This document shows, piece after piece, positions 53,202-63,373 of a stretch of DNA of 64,000 nucleotides. Location of the stretch: NCBI RefSeq assembly GCF_900129375.1, contig NZ_FQVN01000006.1:372001-436000 (forward strand), read 5' to 3'. This stretch comes from Streptoalloteichus hindustanus (lineage in GTDB: Bacteria > Actinomycetota > Actinomycetes > Mycobacteriales > Pseudonocardiaceae). Positions within the stretch are counted from its first letter, which is position 1, and every line of letters starts with the position of its first letter. The notes under the pieces are model-generated. The model did no database searches. It had not been told where the DNA came from and saw only the letters and a program-made list of their open reading frames with translations. The position numbers were made by a program, and so were the translations under genes.

Positions 53202-54446
53202 CTAGGCGGGCTCGGCCCGCAGGGCCTCGCTGAGGCGCTCCGCCGTCAGCTCGACCTGCCACCGCCGGGCGCCGCCGGCGCCCAGCGTCTCGGCCACCCC
53301 GGTCGCCGAGGTGTCCTCCGGCGGCTGCCAGCAGGTCCGCCGCACCAGGTCGGGGGAGAGCAGGTTCTCCACGGGCAGCCGGTGCTCCGTGGCGAGCTCG
53401 CTCAACGCCGCGCGCGCCGCGGTCAGCCGGGCGGCCGCGACCGGGTCGCGGTCGGCCCACCGGTTCGGCGGCGGGGGACCGTCGTTGGCCGGGCTGACCT
53501 CGGGCAGCTCGCGGCGCGCCAGCCGGCGGGCCCGCTCCAGCGCGCCCATCCACACCCCGGCGAGCCGCCGCTGCGCCCTGCCCCGGTAGACCGGCAGCTT
53601 GAGCAGCTCGGCGATGCCCTCGGGGCTGGCGACGACGGCGTCCACGATCGCGCTGTCCGGCAACACCCGGCCGGGCGCGATGTCCCGCTCGCGGGCGATG
53701 GAGTCCCTGGCCTCCCACAACGCGCGCACGGCGGCGAGCTGCCGGGGGTTGCGCAGCCGGTGGATGCCGGACGTGCGCCGCCACGGCTCGGACCGGGGCT
53801 GCGGCAGCGGGGCGGTGCGCACCGCCTCGAACTCCTGCAACGCCCACCCGAGCTTGCCCTGGGCGCTCAGCTCCTCCTCCAGGGACTGGCGCAGCGGGAT
53901 CAGCAGCTCGACGTCCAGGGCGGCGTAGGTCAGCCAGTCGGCGGGCAGCGGCCGCCGGGACCAGTCGGCGGCGCCGTGCCCCTTCTCCAGCCGGTAGCCG
54001 AGCATGCGCTCGACGAGCGCGCCCAGCGCCACCCGGTCGAAGCCGGCGAGCCGGCCGGCCAGCTCGGTGTCGAACAGGGTCGTCGGCCGGAGGTCGAGCT
54101 CGGCGAGGCAGGGCAGGTCCTGCGAGGCCGCGTGCAGCACCCACTCGGTGTCGGCGAGCGCCTCGACCAGCGGCTCCAGCCGGCCGCCGAGGGCGACCGG
54201 GTCCACGAGCACGGTTCCCGCGCCGTCCCGGCGGAGCTGCACCAGGTAGGCGCGTTGGGAGTAGCGGTAACCCGAGGCCCGTTCGGTGTCCACCGCCACC
54301 GGGCCGTCGGCCGCGGCCAACGCCGCGGCGGCACGCCGCAACGCCGCCTGGTCCGCCACCACCGGGGGAACGCCCTCGGCGGGTTCGGTCAGCGGCACGG
54401 GCTCGGAGCCGGTGGGACCGGTGGGGTCGGCGTAGGGAGCTTCCAC
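53202..54446 (-). CDS. rnd: Ribonuclease D-like 3'-5' exonuclease
   Basis: A 414-residue DEDD-type exoribonuclease. Exonuclease domain (residues 25-200) with the four acidic positions: D and E in VAVDTERASGYRYSQ, D in LHAASQDLPCLAEL, and the Y...D of WLTYAALDVELLIPL. HRDC domain near 220-300 (RNPRQLAAVRALWEARDSIA, DIAPGRVLPDSAIVDAV). The tail of about 100 residues contains a further helical domain. Takes part in tRNA or rRNA 3'-end trimming. In actinobacteria it lies next to DUF3000, dxs and hemE, as here. Confidence 0.92.
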   Translation of the reverse strand: MEAPYADPTGPTGSEPVPLTEPAEGVPPVVADQAALRRAAAALAAADGPVAVDTERASGYRYSQRAYLVQLRRDGAGTVLVDPVALGGRLEPLVEALADTEWVLHAASQDLPCLAELDLRPTTLFDTELAGRLAGFDRVALGALVERMLGYRLEKGHGAADWSRRPLPADWLTYAALDVELLIPLRQSLEEELSAQGKLGWALQEFEAVRTAPLPQPRSEPWRRTSGIHRLRNPRQLAAVRALWEARDSIARERDIAPGRVLPDSAIVDAVVASPEGIAELLKLPVYRGRAQRRLAGVWMGALERARRLARRELPEVSPANDGPPPPNRWADRDPVAAARLTAARAALSELATEHRLPVENLLSPDLVRRTCWQPPEDTSATGVAETLGAGGARRWQVELTAERLSEALRAEPA

Positions 54447-54630
54447 GGCCGCTGACCCTACGTCGAAACGGCCGGTCGCGGGGGTGTTCGGGGAGGCACG
54501 GGCGACGGAGCGGGGCCGGTGACGGCCGCCGGGTGCGACGGCGGCCGGGCACGGCGTGACCCCGACCCGTCGGTCCTCGGGGTGATCCGGGGACCGACGG
54601 GTCGGCGGCGCACGTCGCGGCGTCCGCGCC

Positions 54631-55347
54631 TCAGCGGATCACGCCGGCCCGCATGGCCAACGCGACCATCTGGGCCCGGTCACCGGTGCCCAGCTTGCGC
54701 CCGATCCGCGACAGGTGACTCTTCACCGTGAGCGCGGACAGGTTGAGCGCTTCGCCGATCTCCTTGTTCGACCGGCCGTCGGCGACCAGTTGCAGCACCT
54801 CCACCTCACGCGCGGACAACTCCCGCGGCGTGTTGTCGGTGCCGGGAACCCTGGTCCCGGCGGCCAGCACCGGAGCGACGCTCGGATCGGCGTACACGCC
54901 GCCGTCGAGGACCCGCCGCACGCCGTCGGTGACCACCATCGGCGAGGCGGACTTCAGCAGGTAGGCCTGAGCGCCTGCCTGGAAGGCCGCCCGCACCGCG
55001 TAGGGGTCGTCGGACGAGGCGAGTACCACGATCCGCGGCCAGCCCTGGGCACGGAGCTCCGTGACCAGGTCGATGCCGCTCCCGTCCGGGAGTCCGAGGT
55101 CGAGGATCGCGAGGTCGCACGGTCCGGTGGCCAGGGCGCGCGCCCTGGCCTCGGCCACCGATGCGGCCTCGTGCACGGTGCCCGCTCCCATCTGCTGCAA
55201 CCGGGCGGCGATCGCCTCCCGGAGCAGCGGATGGTCATCGACCACCAGCACCGAGAACAGCTCCTCCCGCGGGTGCGGGACCATGTTCGCCGGCAACGAG
55301 CCGGCTGGCGTGGTTCGAACGGCCTGACCTAAGCCGACGGCAGCCAC
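54631..55347 (-). CDS. NarL/LuxR-type response regulator
   Basis: A 238-residue regulator. Following a 30-residue leader, a receiver domain begins SVLVVDDHPLLREAI with phospho-acceptor D83 (AILDLGLPDGSG) and K near 133 (AYLLKSASP), joined to a LuxR helix-turn-helix (ELSAREVEVLQLVADGRSNK, EIGEALNLSALTVKSHLSRI). GTG at 55347 is supported by GGAGGTAGTGAC. No sensor kinase is adjacent, so it is orphan in this window; the same gene sits between RNase D and DUF3000 in other actinobacteria as I recall. Confidence 0.92.
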   Translation of the reverse strand: MAAVGLGQAVRTTPAGSLPANMVPHPREELFSVLVVDDHPLLREAIAARLQQMGAGTVHEAASVAEARARALATGPCDLAILDLGLPDGSGIDLVTELRAQGWPRIVVLASSDDPYAVRAAFQAGAQAYLLKSASPMVVTDGVRRVLDGGVYADPSVAPVLAAGTRVPGTDNTPRELSAREVEVLQLVADGRSNKEIGEALNLSALTVKSHLSRIGRKLGTGDRAQMVALAMRAGVIR

Positions 55348-55600
55348 GTCACTACCTCCCTGGAGTCGGTCGTGCCCCCCGACCGGCACCGGGACTCTCG
55401 ACCGATCAGCCGCGCCACTGATCGACCGAAAGTGGTGTCGACGGAGGCAGCGTAGCCGCCCGAGAGGGTCTGCGGGACGATCAATCGGGTAAGTATCTCG
55501 ATCGAGTTGTGACGAGTTGGTGGGTCGTTAGCACGATCGTGGGAATGCGGGCAGGGTGGCTAACGCCGCTGGCTTTCCCGGCGACAAGGAGGAGTTAACA

Positions 55601-56791
55601 GTGTCTGTGCACGCCACCGGGGACGCATTCGCCCGTGCCAGGGATCTCCTCGGACGCGCGCCGGTCGTCGACGGCCACAACGACCTGCCCTGGGCGTTGC
55701 GCCAGATGGCGGTGCGTGACGACGGCCGTTCGGATTTCACCCGTTTGGACTACACGGCGCTGGATCGGGTGGACCTCACCCAGGAGCAGCCCGGCCTGCA
55801 CACGGACCTGCCCCGACTGCGCCGTGGTGGCGTCGGCGCCCAGTTCTGGTCGGTCTACGTGCCCTGCCGCCTCACCGGGCACGCGGCGGTGACCGCCGTC
55901 CTGGAACAGGTCGAGCTGGTCCACGAGCTGGTGCTGCGGTATCCGGACCACCTGGCCCTCGCCCGGACCGCCGACGACGTGGAGCGCGCGGTGGCGGCCG
56001 GCCGGATCGCCTCGCTGCTCGGCGCCGAGGGTGGCCACGCCATCGCCGAGTCGCCGGGCGTCCTGCGGGCGCTGCACCGGCTGGGGGTGCGGTACCTGAC
56101 CCTGACCCACAACGAGAACGTGCCGTGGGCCGACTCGGCGACCGACGAGCCGGTCGCGGGCGGGCTCGCCGGGTTCGGGCGCGAGGTCGTGCGGGAGATG
56201 AACCGGCTCGGCATGCTGGTCGACCTCTCGCACGTCGCCGCCACCACGATGCGTGACGCGCTCGCCGTGTCCGGTGCGCCGGTCGTGTTCAGCCACTCCT
56301 CCTGCCGCGCGGTGGCGGACAACCCGCGCAACGTCCCGGACGACGTGCTCGCGCGGCTGGCCGACAACGGCGGCGTGTGCATGATCACCTTCGTGCCGGC
56401 GTTCGTGTCGGCCGAGCGGGCGGCGTGGGAGGTCGAGCTGCGCGCGGAGATGGCGCGGGCCGGCGAGGACTACCGCGACCTGGCCGCCCGCGCCGCGGCG
56501 GGGCGGCGGCGGGCGGAGCGGGTGCCCCGGCCGGGCGCGACGCTCGCCCAGGTGGTCGAGCACGTCGAGCACGCCCGCGAGGTGGCCGGCGTCGACCACA
56601 TCGGGCTCGGCGGCGACTACGACGGCGTCGACGAGTTCCCCCCGGGCATGGAGGACGTCACCAGCTACCCGTCCCTCATCGCCGCGTTGCTGGAGCGCGG
56701 CTGGAGCGAGGACGACTGCGCGAAGCTCGCCGGGCGCAACGTGCTGCGCGTGCTGCGCGACGCCGAGTCGGTGGCCGCGAGCCTGCGGTAG
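55601..56791 (+). CDS. Membrane dipeptidase-like zinc dipeptidase (M19)
   Basis: A 396-residue renal-dipeptidase-type enzyme. Metal ligands of family M19: H-x-D in [10 protein letters not shown], Glu in [11 protein letters not shown], His in [11 protein letters not shown] and [25 protein letters not shown] and [20 protein letters not shown] complete the signature. No signal peptide, so cytosolic, unlike the mammalian enzyme. Hydrolyses dipeptides, possibly D-amino-acid-containing ones from peptidoglycan turnover. GTG at 55601 follows AAGGAGGAG. Confidence 0.92.
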   Translation: MSVHATGDAFARARDLLGRAPVVDGHNDLPWALRQMAVRDDGRSDFTRLDYTALDRVDLTQEQPGLHTDLPRLRRGGVGAQFWSVYVPCRLTGHAAVTAVLEQVELVHELVLRYPDHLALARTADDVERAVAAGRIASLLGAEGGHAIAESPGVLRALHRLGVRYLTLTHNENVPWADSATDEPVAGGLAGFGREVVREMNRLGMLVDLSHVAATTMRDALAVSGAPVVFSHSSCRAVADNPRNVPDDVLARLADNGGVCMITFVPAFVSAERAAWEVELRAEMARAGEDYRDLAARAAAGRRRAERVPRPGATLAQVVEHVEHAREVAGVDHIGLGGDYDGVDEFPPGMEDVTSYPSLIAALLERGWSEDDCAKLAGRNVLRVLRDAESVAASLR

Positions 56792-56818
56792 GCGTCGCGA
56801 ACGGATGTCTGACACTGG

Positions 56819-56843
56819 GCCGCCCGGCGGAGCGCTGGGCGGC
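56819..56843. terminator. Possible terminator after dipeptidase gene
   Basis: Seven-base perfect arms with an 11-base loop, 28 bases after the dipeptidase stop. No T run. Confidence 0.45.
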
Positions 56844-56943
56844 TCAACGTCGTAACAGCCCCACTGCGGTCGGGTGGCTCGCGAGCGACGACATCCCGGG
56901 TGGGGACGGGCGCACGGCTCGCGGAGAGCGCCCACCCCTGTTC

Positions 56944-56957
56944 TGTAAGCGCTTTCA
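56944..56957. promoter_or_regulatory. Orphan LacI-family (cre-like) operator TGTAAGCGCTTTCA
   Basis: Fits the LacI/CcpA consensus TGWAANCGNTNWCA at every fixed position. In actinobacteria such sites control sugar and glycoside hydrolase genes, but the flanking genes converge here, so no promoter is expected. Confidence 0.5.
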
Positions 56958-57154
56958 ATAACGGCTGGCAGAGGTCCGGCCGCGCTTCCCGCGTTTCCGG
57001 GAACACCACCGACGCCACTCCGGTTTCGGCGGGTGCGGCGAGGTCGCGCCCGTCACCGTTCACCTATACGCGTAAGGGCTCTGGCCAGCGTGAATGGTCG
57101 GAGGAGAGACGAGTAAAGAGATGGGGTGCGCGGGCTCGTCGCCCTGTTGGGCGC

Positions 57155-57718
57155 TCAGCCGCTCTTCCGGTGGCTGAGGTAGGCCACGCCCACCGGGGGC
57201 AGTCCCGCCGCGTTCGCCAGCAGCTCGCAGAACGCCTCGCCGTGCGTCGTCAGCTCGGGGTCCAGCGCCGTCCACGAGCCCCGGAGTTCGAGGTCGTGCG
57301 TGTGCGGCGGGCCGGAGATGTCCCCGAACCGGGCGGAGGAGGTCAGCGTGATCGTGCCGCCCAGCGCGACGTGGGCGGCGCCGCACGCCTCCAGCGCCTC
57401 GGTCAGCCACGACCACCCGACGTCGGGCAGCAGCGGGTCGGTCGCCACCTCGGGGTCCAGTTCCGCCCGCGCGTAGACGACCAGCCGCAGCACCCCGCCC
57501 CACGCCTCGTCCCCGTCCGGGTCGTGCAGCAGCACGAGCCGGCCGGTGGCGAGCTCGCCCGAGGGGCCCTCCACCTCGGCGGCGAGGGCGAACGTCCACG
57601 GGGCGAGCCGCTGGGGCGGGCGCACCTCGTCGAGTTCCACCTCGGGCCGCGGCCGCACCGAACGCAACGCCGCCACCGCCCGCCGGAACACCTCGGGCAC
57701 TCCCGACAACCCGGTCAC
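57155..57718 (-). CDS. DUF3000 family protein
   Basis: A 187-residue cytosolic protein of the actinobacteria-specific DUF3000 family: [67 protein letters not shown] and [16 protein letters not shown] are typical. No function known; conserved next to hemE and RNase D across actinobacteria. GTG at 57718. Divergent from hemE with 167 bases between, which contain both promoters. Confidence 0.92.
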   Translation of the reverse strand: MTGLSGVPEVFRRAVAALRSVRPRPEVELDEVRPPQRLAPWTFALAAEVEGPSGELATGRLVLLHDPDGDEAWGGVLRLVVYARAELDPEVATDPLLPDVGWSWLTEALEACGAAHVALGGTITLTSSARFGDISGPPHTHDLELRGSWTALDPELTTHGEAFCELLANAAGLPPVGVAYLSHRKSG

Positions 57719-57885
57719 GCCGTGACTGTATGCCTCGACGCGTCGTATTCGCCGCCAGACGCGCCGACCGCGTCGCCGGTGAGGGGATCGACCGGAGGCC
57801 GCCCGGCGGTGTGGCCGACGCCTCCCCGGCCCGGCCCCGGGGGAGGGCCGACCGGGTGACGGCCGCGTGCGACGATGGTGGGGAG

Positions 57886-58971
57886 ATGACGAACGCAGCG
57901 CCGGTCTCGGCCCGCCGGGACCTCACCCAAGCCCCGTTGCTGGTCGCCGCGCGCGGCGGCGCCCCCTCCCACGTCCCGGTCTGGTTCATGCGGCAGGCCG
58001 GCCGCTCGCTCCCGGAGTACCGCGAGGTCCGCGCGGGCGTGCCGATGCTCCAGGCGTGCTTCACCCCCGAGCTGGCCTGCGAGGTCACCCTCCAGCCCGT
58101 GCGCAGGCACGGGGTGGACGCGGCGATCCTGTTCAGCGACATCGTGGTGCCGCTGGCCGCGGCCGGGGTGGACCTGGACATCGTGCCGGGCACCGGCCCG
58201 GTGGTGGCCGACCCGGTGCGCTCGGCGGCCGACGTCGCCGCGCTGCCGGCGCTGGACCCGGCCCAGGTGGAGCCGGTGGCGCAGGCCGTGCGGCTGCTGG
58301 TCGGCGAGCTGGGCCAGACCCCGCTGATCGGCTTCGCCGGCGCGCCCTTCACCCTGGCCTCCTACCTCGTGGAGGGTGGCCCGAGCCGGCACCACGAGCG
58401 CACCAAGGCGCTGATGCACTCCGACCCGGAGACCTGGCACGCGCTGCTCGACCACCTGGCCGGGCTCACGCTGGAGTTCCTGCGGGTGCAGGTGGCGGCC
58501 GGCGTCGACGCGCTGCAGCTGTTCGACTCCTGGGCCGGCGCGCTGTCCGAGGCCGACTACCGCCGGTTCGTGCTGCCGCACTCGCGGCGGGTGCTGTCCG
58601 GCCTGGCCGACGCGGGCGTGCCGCTGATCCACTTCGGCGTCGGCACCGGCGAGCTGCTCGGGGCGATGCGGGAGGCCGGCGCGGATGTTGTGGGCGTCGA
58701 CTGGCGCGTGCCGCTGGACGAGGCCGCGCGGCGGGTCGGTCCCGGCGTCGCGTTGCAGGGCAACCTCGACCCGGCGCTGCTGTTCGCCGGCTGGGACGTC
58801 GTCGAGGCCGAGGTGCGCCGGATCGTCGAGCAGGGCCACGCCGCCGACGGGCACATCTTCAACCTCGGTCACGGCGTGATGCCGGAGACCGATCCCGCGG
58901 TGCTGACCAGGGTGGTCGAGCTGGTCCACTCCCTGCCGGTCGCCCCGGAGCGGGAGCGGGTCCGGTCGTGA
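57886..58971 (+). CDS. hemE: Uroporphyrinogen decarboxylase
   Basis: Decarboxylates uroporphyrinogen III to coproporphyrinogen III. 361 residues. Signature [16 protein letters not shown] near residue 30, [59 protein letters not shown] and [13 protein letters not shown] with the late His. ATG at 57886 follows GGTGGGGAG. Overlaps hemY by GTGA: first gene of hemE-hemY-hemQ. Confidence 0.96.
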   Translation: MTNAAPVSARRDLTQAPLLVAARGGAPSHVPVWFMRQAGRSLPEYREVRAGVPMLQACFTPELACEVTLQPVRRHGVDAAILFSDIVVPLAAAGVDLDIVPGTGPVVADPVRSAADVAALPALDPAQVEPVAQAVRLLVGELGQTPLIGFAGAPFTLASYLVEGGPSRHHERTKALMHSDPETWHALLDHLAGLTLEFLRVQVAAGVDALQLFDSWAGALSEADYRRFVLPHSRRVLSGLADAGVPLIHFGVGTGELLGAMREAGADVVGVDWRVPLDEAARRVGPGVALQGNLDPALLFAGWDVVEAEVRRIVEQGHAADGHIFNLGHGVMPETDPAVLTRVVELVHSLPVAPERERVRS

Positions 58972-60413
58972 CCCCGGCGCGGGTGCTGGTCGTCGGGGGC
59001 GGGATCTCCGGCCTGGTGGCCGCGTACCGCCTGCGGACCCTGCTCGGGGAGCGGGCCGAGATCGTCGTCGTCGAGCAGTCCGACCGGATCGGCGGCAAGC
59101 TGCGCACGGTCGAGCTGGCCGGCGAGGGCTACGACGTGGGCGCCGAGGGGTTCCTGCTGCGCCGGCCCGAGCTGCTGGACCTGGTCACCGAGCTGGGGCT
59201 GGCCGACGAGCTGGTGACCCCGGCGCTGCTGGCGTCGCGGGTGCGGGCGGCGGGGCAGTCGGTCCGGGTCCCCCCGCGCACCCTGATGGGCGTGCCCGCC
59301 GCGCCGGAGGTGCTGCGGGAGGTGCTCTCGCCGGCCGCGGTGCGGCGGGTGGCCGACGAGCCGGCGCTGCCCCCGCTCGACCTGGACGGCGCGGACGTGT
59401 CGGTCGGCGGGCTGCTGCGCGCTCGGTTGGGTGACGAGGTGGTCGACCGGCTGGTCGACCCGCTGTTGGGCGGCGTGTACGCCGGCCGGGCCGACGACCT
59501 GGGCCTGCGCGCCACCATGCCGCAGTTGGCCGCGGCGCTGGACCGCGGCGCGGGCTCCCTCGTCCGGGCGACCGCCGAGGTGGTCCCGGCGCCGAACCCG
59601 GACGCGCCGCGCCCACCCGTCTTCGGCGCGCTGCGCGGCGGCTTCCGCGTCCTGGTGGACCGGCTCGCCGCCGCGTCCCGCGCCCGGCTCCGCCTCGGCC
59701 AGCCGGTGCGCTCGCTGACGCGCGCCGAACGCGGCTGGCGGGTGGAGATCGGGCCGGCCCCGCGCCCGGAGGTGGTGGACGTCGACGGCGTGGTGCTCGC
59801 CGTGCCGGCGCCGGCCGCCCGGCGGCTGCTCGCCGACGTCGCGCCGGTGGCGGCCGCCGCCTACGGGCGGGTCGACGTCGCCTCCATGGCGGTCGTGGCG
59901 CTGGCGCTGCCGGCCGGCACCCAGCTGCCCGAGGCCAGCGGGGTGCTGGTCGCCGAGGGCGAGCGGTGGGCCGACGGCACCCCGTTCACGGCCAAGGCGT
60001 TCACGTTCTCCAGCCGGAAGTGGGGGCACTTCGGCGACCGGGTGCTCGTGCGGGGCTCGGTGGGCCGGTTCGGGGACGCGGCCGTGTTGCGGCGCGACGA
60101 CGCCGATCTGGTGCGCGCGGTGCGCGCCGACCTGGCGGAGCTGACCGGCGTCCGCGTGGAGCCGTCGGACGCCGCGGTGATGCGGTGGGGCGGTGGTCTG
60201 CCGCAGTACGCGGTCGATCACAACGACGTGGTCGCGACCATCGAGAGCACCGTCGCTGACCAGCCAGGACTCGCCGTGGCGGGCGCCACGTTGCACGGTG
60301 TCGGCCTGCCGGCCTGCGTGGCGACGGCGGACGCCGCGGCCCGCCGTGTCGCTGCCCACCTCCCGGCCGACGCGGTCGCCGGGAGTGGGACGATGGGCGC
60401 ATGGCCCGCCTGA
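58968..60413 (+). CDS. hemY: Coproporphyrinogen III/protoporphyrinogen oxidase
   Basis: A 481-residue FAD flavoprotein that oxidises coproporphyrinogen III to coproporphyrin III in the actinobacterial (coproporphyrin-dependent) haem route. FAD motif [81 protein letters not shown], and the C-terminal FAD-binding segment [20 protein letters not shown]. The GTG start overlaps the hemE stop, and the hemQ start lies 13 bases inside its 3' end. Often named hemG in databases; the presence of HemQ supports CgoX/HemY activity. Confidence 0.94.
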   Translation: MTPARVLVVGGGISGLVAAYRLRTLLGERAEIVVVEQSDRIGGKLRTVELAGEGYDVGAEGFLLRRPELLDLVTELGLADELVTPALLASRVRAAGQSVRVPPRTLMGVPAAPEVLREVLSPAAVRRVADEPALPPLDLDGADVSVGGLLRARLGDEVVDRLVDPLLGGVYAGRADDLGLRATMPQLAAALDRGAGSLVRATAEVVPAPNPDAPRPPVFGALRGGFRVLVDRLAAASRARLRLGQPVRSLTRAERGWRVEIGPAPRPEVVDVDGVVLAVPAPAARRLLADVAPVAAAAYGRVDVASMAVVALALPAGTQLPEASGVLVAEGERWADGTPFTAKAFTFSSRKWGHFGDRVLVRGSVGRFGDAAVLRRDDADLVRAVRADLAELTGVRVEPSDAAVMRWGGGLPQYAVDHNDVVATIESTVADQPGLAVAGATLHGVGLPACVATADAAARRVAAHLPADAVAGSGTMGAWPA

Positions 60414-61093
60414 ACTACGCCGAGCTCAACAACACCATCCGGTACACGATGTGGTCGGTCTTCCGGATCCAGCCGGGGGCGCTGCCCGCGGACCGCGGTC
60501 CGGCCGCGCGGGAGGCGCAGGAGTACCTCGACGCCCTGGAGGGCAAGGGGGTCGTGGTTCGCGGTGTGTACGACGTCGCCGGTCTGCGCGCCGACGCGGA
60601 CTACATGATCTGGTGGCACGCCGAGGAGATCGAGCAGGTGCAGGCCGCCTACACCGGGTTCCGCCGCACCGCGCTGGGCCGTGCGTCGACTCCGGTGTGG
60701 AGCAACGTGGCGCTGCACCGGCCCGCCGAGTTCAACAAGAGCCACATCCCGGCGTTCCTCGCCGGCGAGGAGGCGCGCAAGTACGTGTGCGTCTACCCGT
60801 TCGTCCGCTCCTACGAGTGGTACCTGCTCCCCGACGAGGAGCGCCGCGCGCTGCTGGCCGAGCACGGCCGCGAGGCGCGGGACTACCCGGACGTGCGGGC
60901 CAACACGGTGGCCTCGTTCGCGCTGGGTGACTACGAGTGGATCCTCGCCTTCGAGGCCGACGAGCTGCACCGCATCGTGGACCTGATGCGGCACCTGCGG
61001 GGCACCGACGCGCGGCGCCACGTGCGGGAGGAGATCCCGTTCTACACCGGCACCCGCGTGGTCCCCTCCGAGCTGGTCCTCAACCTGCCCTGA
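60401..61093 (+). CDS. hemQ: Coproheme decarboxylase HemQ (chlorite dismutase family)
   Basis: A 230-residue enzyme that converts iron coproporphyrin (coproheme) to haem b, the last step of the route used by monoderm bacteria. Chlorite-dismutase fold: [51 protein letters not shown] (reactive-Tyr region), [13 protein letters not shown] with H155 as likely axial ligand, and [20 protein letters not shown] at 60401 overlaps hemY by 13 bases, so hemE-hemY-hemQ are translationally linked. A ferrochelatase gene (hemH) is not in the window. Confidence 0.96.
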   Translation: MARLNYAELNNTIRYTMWSVFRIQPGALPADRGPAAREAQEYLDALEGKGVVVRGVYDVAGLRADADYMIWWHAEEIEQVQAAYTGFRRTALGRASTPVWSNVALHRPAEFNKSHIPAFLAGEEARKYVCVYPFVRSYEWYLLPDEERRALLAEHGREARDYPDVRANTVASFALGDYEWILAFEADELHRIVDLMRHLRGTDARRHVREEIPFYTGTRVVPSELVLNLP

Positions 61094-61138
61094 GCCACGC
61101 TCCTCGGAGGCAGCGCCGCGCCCGGCGACGTCCGCCGC

Positions 61139-61162
61139 GCGCGGCCTTCTCATCGGCCGCGC
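61139..61162. terminator. Possible terminator hairpin after hemQ
   Basis: Eight-base arms GCGCGGCC/GGCCGCGC with an eight-base loop; it overlaps the last codons of the convergent gene at 61150. Confidence 0.45.
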
Positions 61163-61530
61163 CGCCACCACCAGCGGCGGCGCGGCGGTAGCACCTCGCC
61201 GCGTTGGGCCAACCAGTCCGCGAAGGAGCTCGCGTCCTGCCGTGTGGTCGATCCGGCCCGGCGGGGGTTGGCCGCGGCGTAGGCGTCGAACAGCGGGCTG
61301 AACCGGTCGCCGAGCTGGTCGACGAGGTCGGGTCGGAGCCGGGCGACGATCCGCCGGCGCTTCGCGCGGAGCGCCCTGGCCTGGGCCCGCACGCGCTCGG
61401 CGTCGAATCCCGGTGGTGGGTCGGCCGAGAGCACCAGGGCGCGCAGCAGGTCGGTCTGCGCGGCGGCCAACCGATGGCGGCGCTCCGCGTCACCCGGGTC
61501 CACGCCGCCGTCGCGAGTTCCTCCGCTCAT
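61150..61530 (-). CDS. Small helical protein, probable partner of DUF692 enzyme
   Basis: A 126-residue cytosolic protein, mainly helical, ending in a very basic tail ([12 protein letters not shown]). An N-terminal helix ([20 protein letters not shown]), [20 protein letters not shown], then [21 protein letters not shown], a pattern reminiscent of the DUF2063/HvfC-MbnC-type partner proteins that dock DUF692 oxidases to their substrates. ATG at 61530 overlaps the DUF692 stop (ATGA). I recognise similarity only by pattern, not by a firm family match; actinobacterial relatives are annotated SCO6045-like. Confidence 0.75.
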   Translation of the reverse strand: MSGGTRDGGVDPGDAERRHRLAAAQTDLLRALVLSADPPPGFDAERVRAQARALRAKRRRIVARLRPDLVDQLGDRFSPLFDAYAAANPRRAGSTTRQDASSFADWLAQRGEVLPPRRRWWWRRGR

Positions 61531-62348
61531 GTCCACTGCGGCCGCACGACGTCCCGGATGGCGGCCAGTTCGGCCGCGAGCTCCTCGTCCGAGGGGTAGC
61601 GGTCGTCCCGTTCGAGCAGCACCCCGGGTGGGTCCACCCGCCGCCGCAGCTCGGCGAGGAGGTCGAGCACCGGCTGGGTCACCGGGTGGGCGTGCGTGTC
61701 GTGGTAGAGCCCGTCCTCCCGCTCGGCCCCGCCCGCGACGTGCACGTAGGCGAGCCGCTCCCACGGCACGGCGTCCAGGAACGCCAGCGGGTCGCTGCCC
61801 AGGTTCCGCGCGTTGACGTGCAGGTTGGCCACGTCGACCAGCAACCAGCACCCGGTGCGCTCGACCAGCTCGGCCAGGAACTCGCCCTCGCCCAGGTCGG
61901 CGTCCGGCCAGTCCAGCAACGCGGCCACGTTCTCCAGCGCCAGCGGGACCGGCAGCTCGGCCTGCGCGTCGAGCACGTTCGCGACCAGCACCTCCAGCGC
62001 GTCCCTGGTCCGGGGCACCGGCAGCAGGTGCCCGGCCTCCCAGCCCCCGCCCCGGACGAACGCCACGTGGTCGCTGACCAGCGGCGCGCCGAGCGCCTCG
62101 GCGACCGCGGCCAGGTGCGCGACCCGGGACCGGTCGACCGGGTCGGCGCCGCCCAGCGACAACGAGACCGCGTGCGGCAGCACCGGGACGCCGCGCCCGC
62201 GCAGCACCCGCAGGGACTCCGGCAGGTTTCCCGGCCGCACGCCCTCCGCGACCACCTCGACGAAGTCCACTCCGGGCAGGCTCTCGACCGTCAGGTCGAT
62301 CTCGGGGCGCCAGCCGATGCCGAGACCGAGCCGGGGGAGGGCACTCAT
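61527..62348 (-). CDS. DUF692 (MNIO superfamily) enzyme
   Basis: A 273-residue TIM-barrel protein of the DUF692 group, the multinuclear non-haem iron oxidases that modify cysteines of ribosomal peptides (MbnB, TglH relatives). Ligand-type motifs in order: [26 protein letters not shown] (His), [12 protein letters not shown] (Asp/His), LALENVAAL (Glu), [14 protein letters not shown] (Asp/Asn/His), AYVHVAGG (His), YHDTHAHPV (Asp/His/His) and LLERDDR (Glu). ATG at 62348 follows AGAGGTGATCGC. The next gene, the small helical protein, overlaps it; a Cys/Gly-tailed membrane protein is encoded upstream. Confidence 0.92.
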   Translation of the reverse strand: MSALPRLGLGIGWRPEIDLTVESLPGVDFVEVVAEGVRPGNLPESLRVLRGRGVPVLPHAVSLSLGGADPVDRSRVAHLAAVAEALGAPLVSDHVAFVRGGGWEAGHLLPVPRTRDALEVLVANVLDAQAELPVPLALENVAALLDWPDADLGEGEFLAELVERTGCWLLVDVANLHVNARNLGSDPLAFLDAVPWERLAYVHVAGGAEREDGLYHDTHAHPVTQPVLDLLAELRRRVDPPGVLLERDDRYPSDEELAAELAAIRDVVRPQWT

Positions 62349-62408
62349 GCGATCACCTCTCGTCGTCGGGTGGTGACAGGTCCCTGTGGTCCTTCCCGTG
62401 GGGAGAGT

Positions 62409-62474
62409 GGGCTCGTCCCGCCCCGGCCCGCCGGGGAGATTCCCCCCTACCCGGCGGTGGCGCGGGACGAGCCC
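62409..62474. terminator. Long stem-loop between TIGR04222 gene and DUF692 gene
   Basis: Perfect 13-base arms (GGGCTCGTCCCGC and complement) enclosing 40 bases that can form a second GC hairpin. It follows the TIGR04222 stop by 11 bases. May be a terminator or attenuator that reduces DUF692 expression relative to its putative substrate. Confidence 0.55.
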
Positions 62475-62484
62475 GTCATGGCGG

Positions 62485-63351
62485 TCACCCTCCGCAGCCG
62501 CCCCCACCGCAGCCGCCGCCCCCTCCACCGCCAGATCCCCCGTCGGAGCCCCCGCCCGACCCCCCGTCGCCACCGCTGGCACTGGAACCTCCGCCGCCGT
62601 CGGAAGAGGAGCGCTCGCCGGACAGGAGGGCGGCCCGCTCCGGCCCCGGCGGCATCGCCGTGATCCCGACCAGCGCGAGCATCATGGGCAGTTCGGCCGT
62701 GGGAACCTGCGAGTACCGCCGGGCGCGCGCCGTCGCCACGAGCTGGTCGCCGAACGTCGTGCGCAGCGGGTGGGGGCGGACCAGGCCGAGCACGACCACG
62801 AGCGCGGTGAGGGCGAGGAGGAGCGACAACCAGAGCACCGGCCGGTTGAGCTCGATCCCGTTGACCAGGCGCAGCACGCCCACCACGCCGACCAGGGCCG
62901 CCGGCAGGACCGCCCTGGTCGCGCCGGCCCGCGCGTGCTCCGGGTCGACGACCGCGCCGGAGGCCACGAGCCGGCGCTCGATCTCCTCGACGGCCGGCAG
63001 GGTCCGCGCGGCCGCGCGGAGCTGACTCACGGTCAGGGCGCGGCCGACGGCGACCAGGCTCAGCAGGTCCGCGTCGATCACCCACGACGCCGGCACGCCG
63101 GTCGCCCGCAGGCCACCGCCGCGGGAGACCCGCAGCGCGCCAGAGGTGACCAGCCGTCCGACCGCGAGGTCGGCCAGCCGGGACGGACCGCCGGCCAGGT
63201 AGGCCAACTCCTCCGAGCTCAGCGTCCGGGGACGGCCGTCCGCCACGCGCATCCTGTGCCGCGCCGCGACCAGCCACACCGCGGCCAGTCCGAGCGCGAC
63301 CACGTACACCAGAAGGAACTCCGGGCCGCTCAACCCCCAGGGCTCGTTCAT
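62485..63351 (-). CDS. TIGR04222 membrane protein with Gly/Cys-rich C-terminal tail
   Basis: A 288-residue protein. N-terminal helix ([20 protein letters not shown]), an intracellular region with [20 protein letters not shown] and [19 protein letters not shown], two central helices ([37 protein letters not shown]), then a further soluble part ([16 protein letters not shown]) and an extreme tail of about 45 residues of Gly/Ser/Asp ending GGGGGCGGGGCGG. The two cysteines are in this tail and absent elsewhere. Typical of the TIGR04222 family. ATG at 63351; the upstream paralogue ends 22 bases before it. Confidence 0.9.
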   Translation of the reverse strand: MNEPWGLSGPEFLLVYVVALGLAAVWLVAARHRMRVADGRPRTLSSEELAYLAGGPSRLADLAVGRLVTSGALRVSRGGGLRATGVPASWVIDADLLSLVAVGRALTVSQLRAAARTLPAVEEIERRLVASGAVVDPEHARAGATRAVLPAALVGVVGVLRLVNGIELNRPVLWLSLLLALTALVVVLGLVRPHPLRTTFGDQLVATARARRYSQVPTAELPMMLALVGITAMPPGPERAALLSGERSSSDGGGGSSASGGDGGSGGGSDGGSGGGGGGGCGGGGCGG

Positions 63352-63373
63352 CCCCGTCCCCCCGTTCTCTCCG

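Larger units (their letters stand above)
56792..57154. other. Intergenic region between convergent dipeptidase and DUF3000 genes
   Basis: About 360 bases with no credible gene. Contains a terminator-like hairpin (56819-56843: GCCGCCC/GGGCGGC) and an isolated LacI-type operator (56944-56957). A GGAGGAG near 57100 is not followed by a well-placed start. Confidence 0.6.

Noticed and set aside
57095-57175. Tiny ORF after GGAGGAG at about 57100
   Set aside because: The nearest ATG is about 13 bases away and yields 18 residues antisense to the DUF3000 end. Not supportable.
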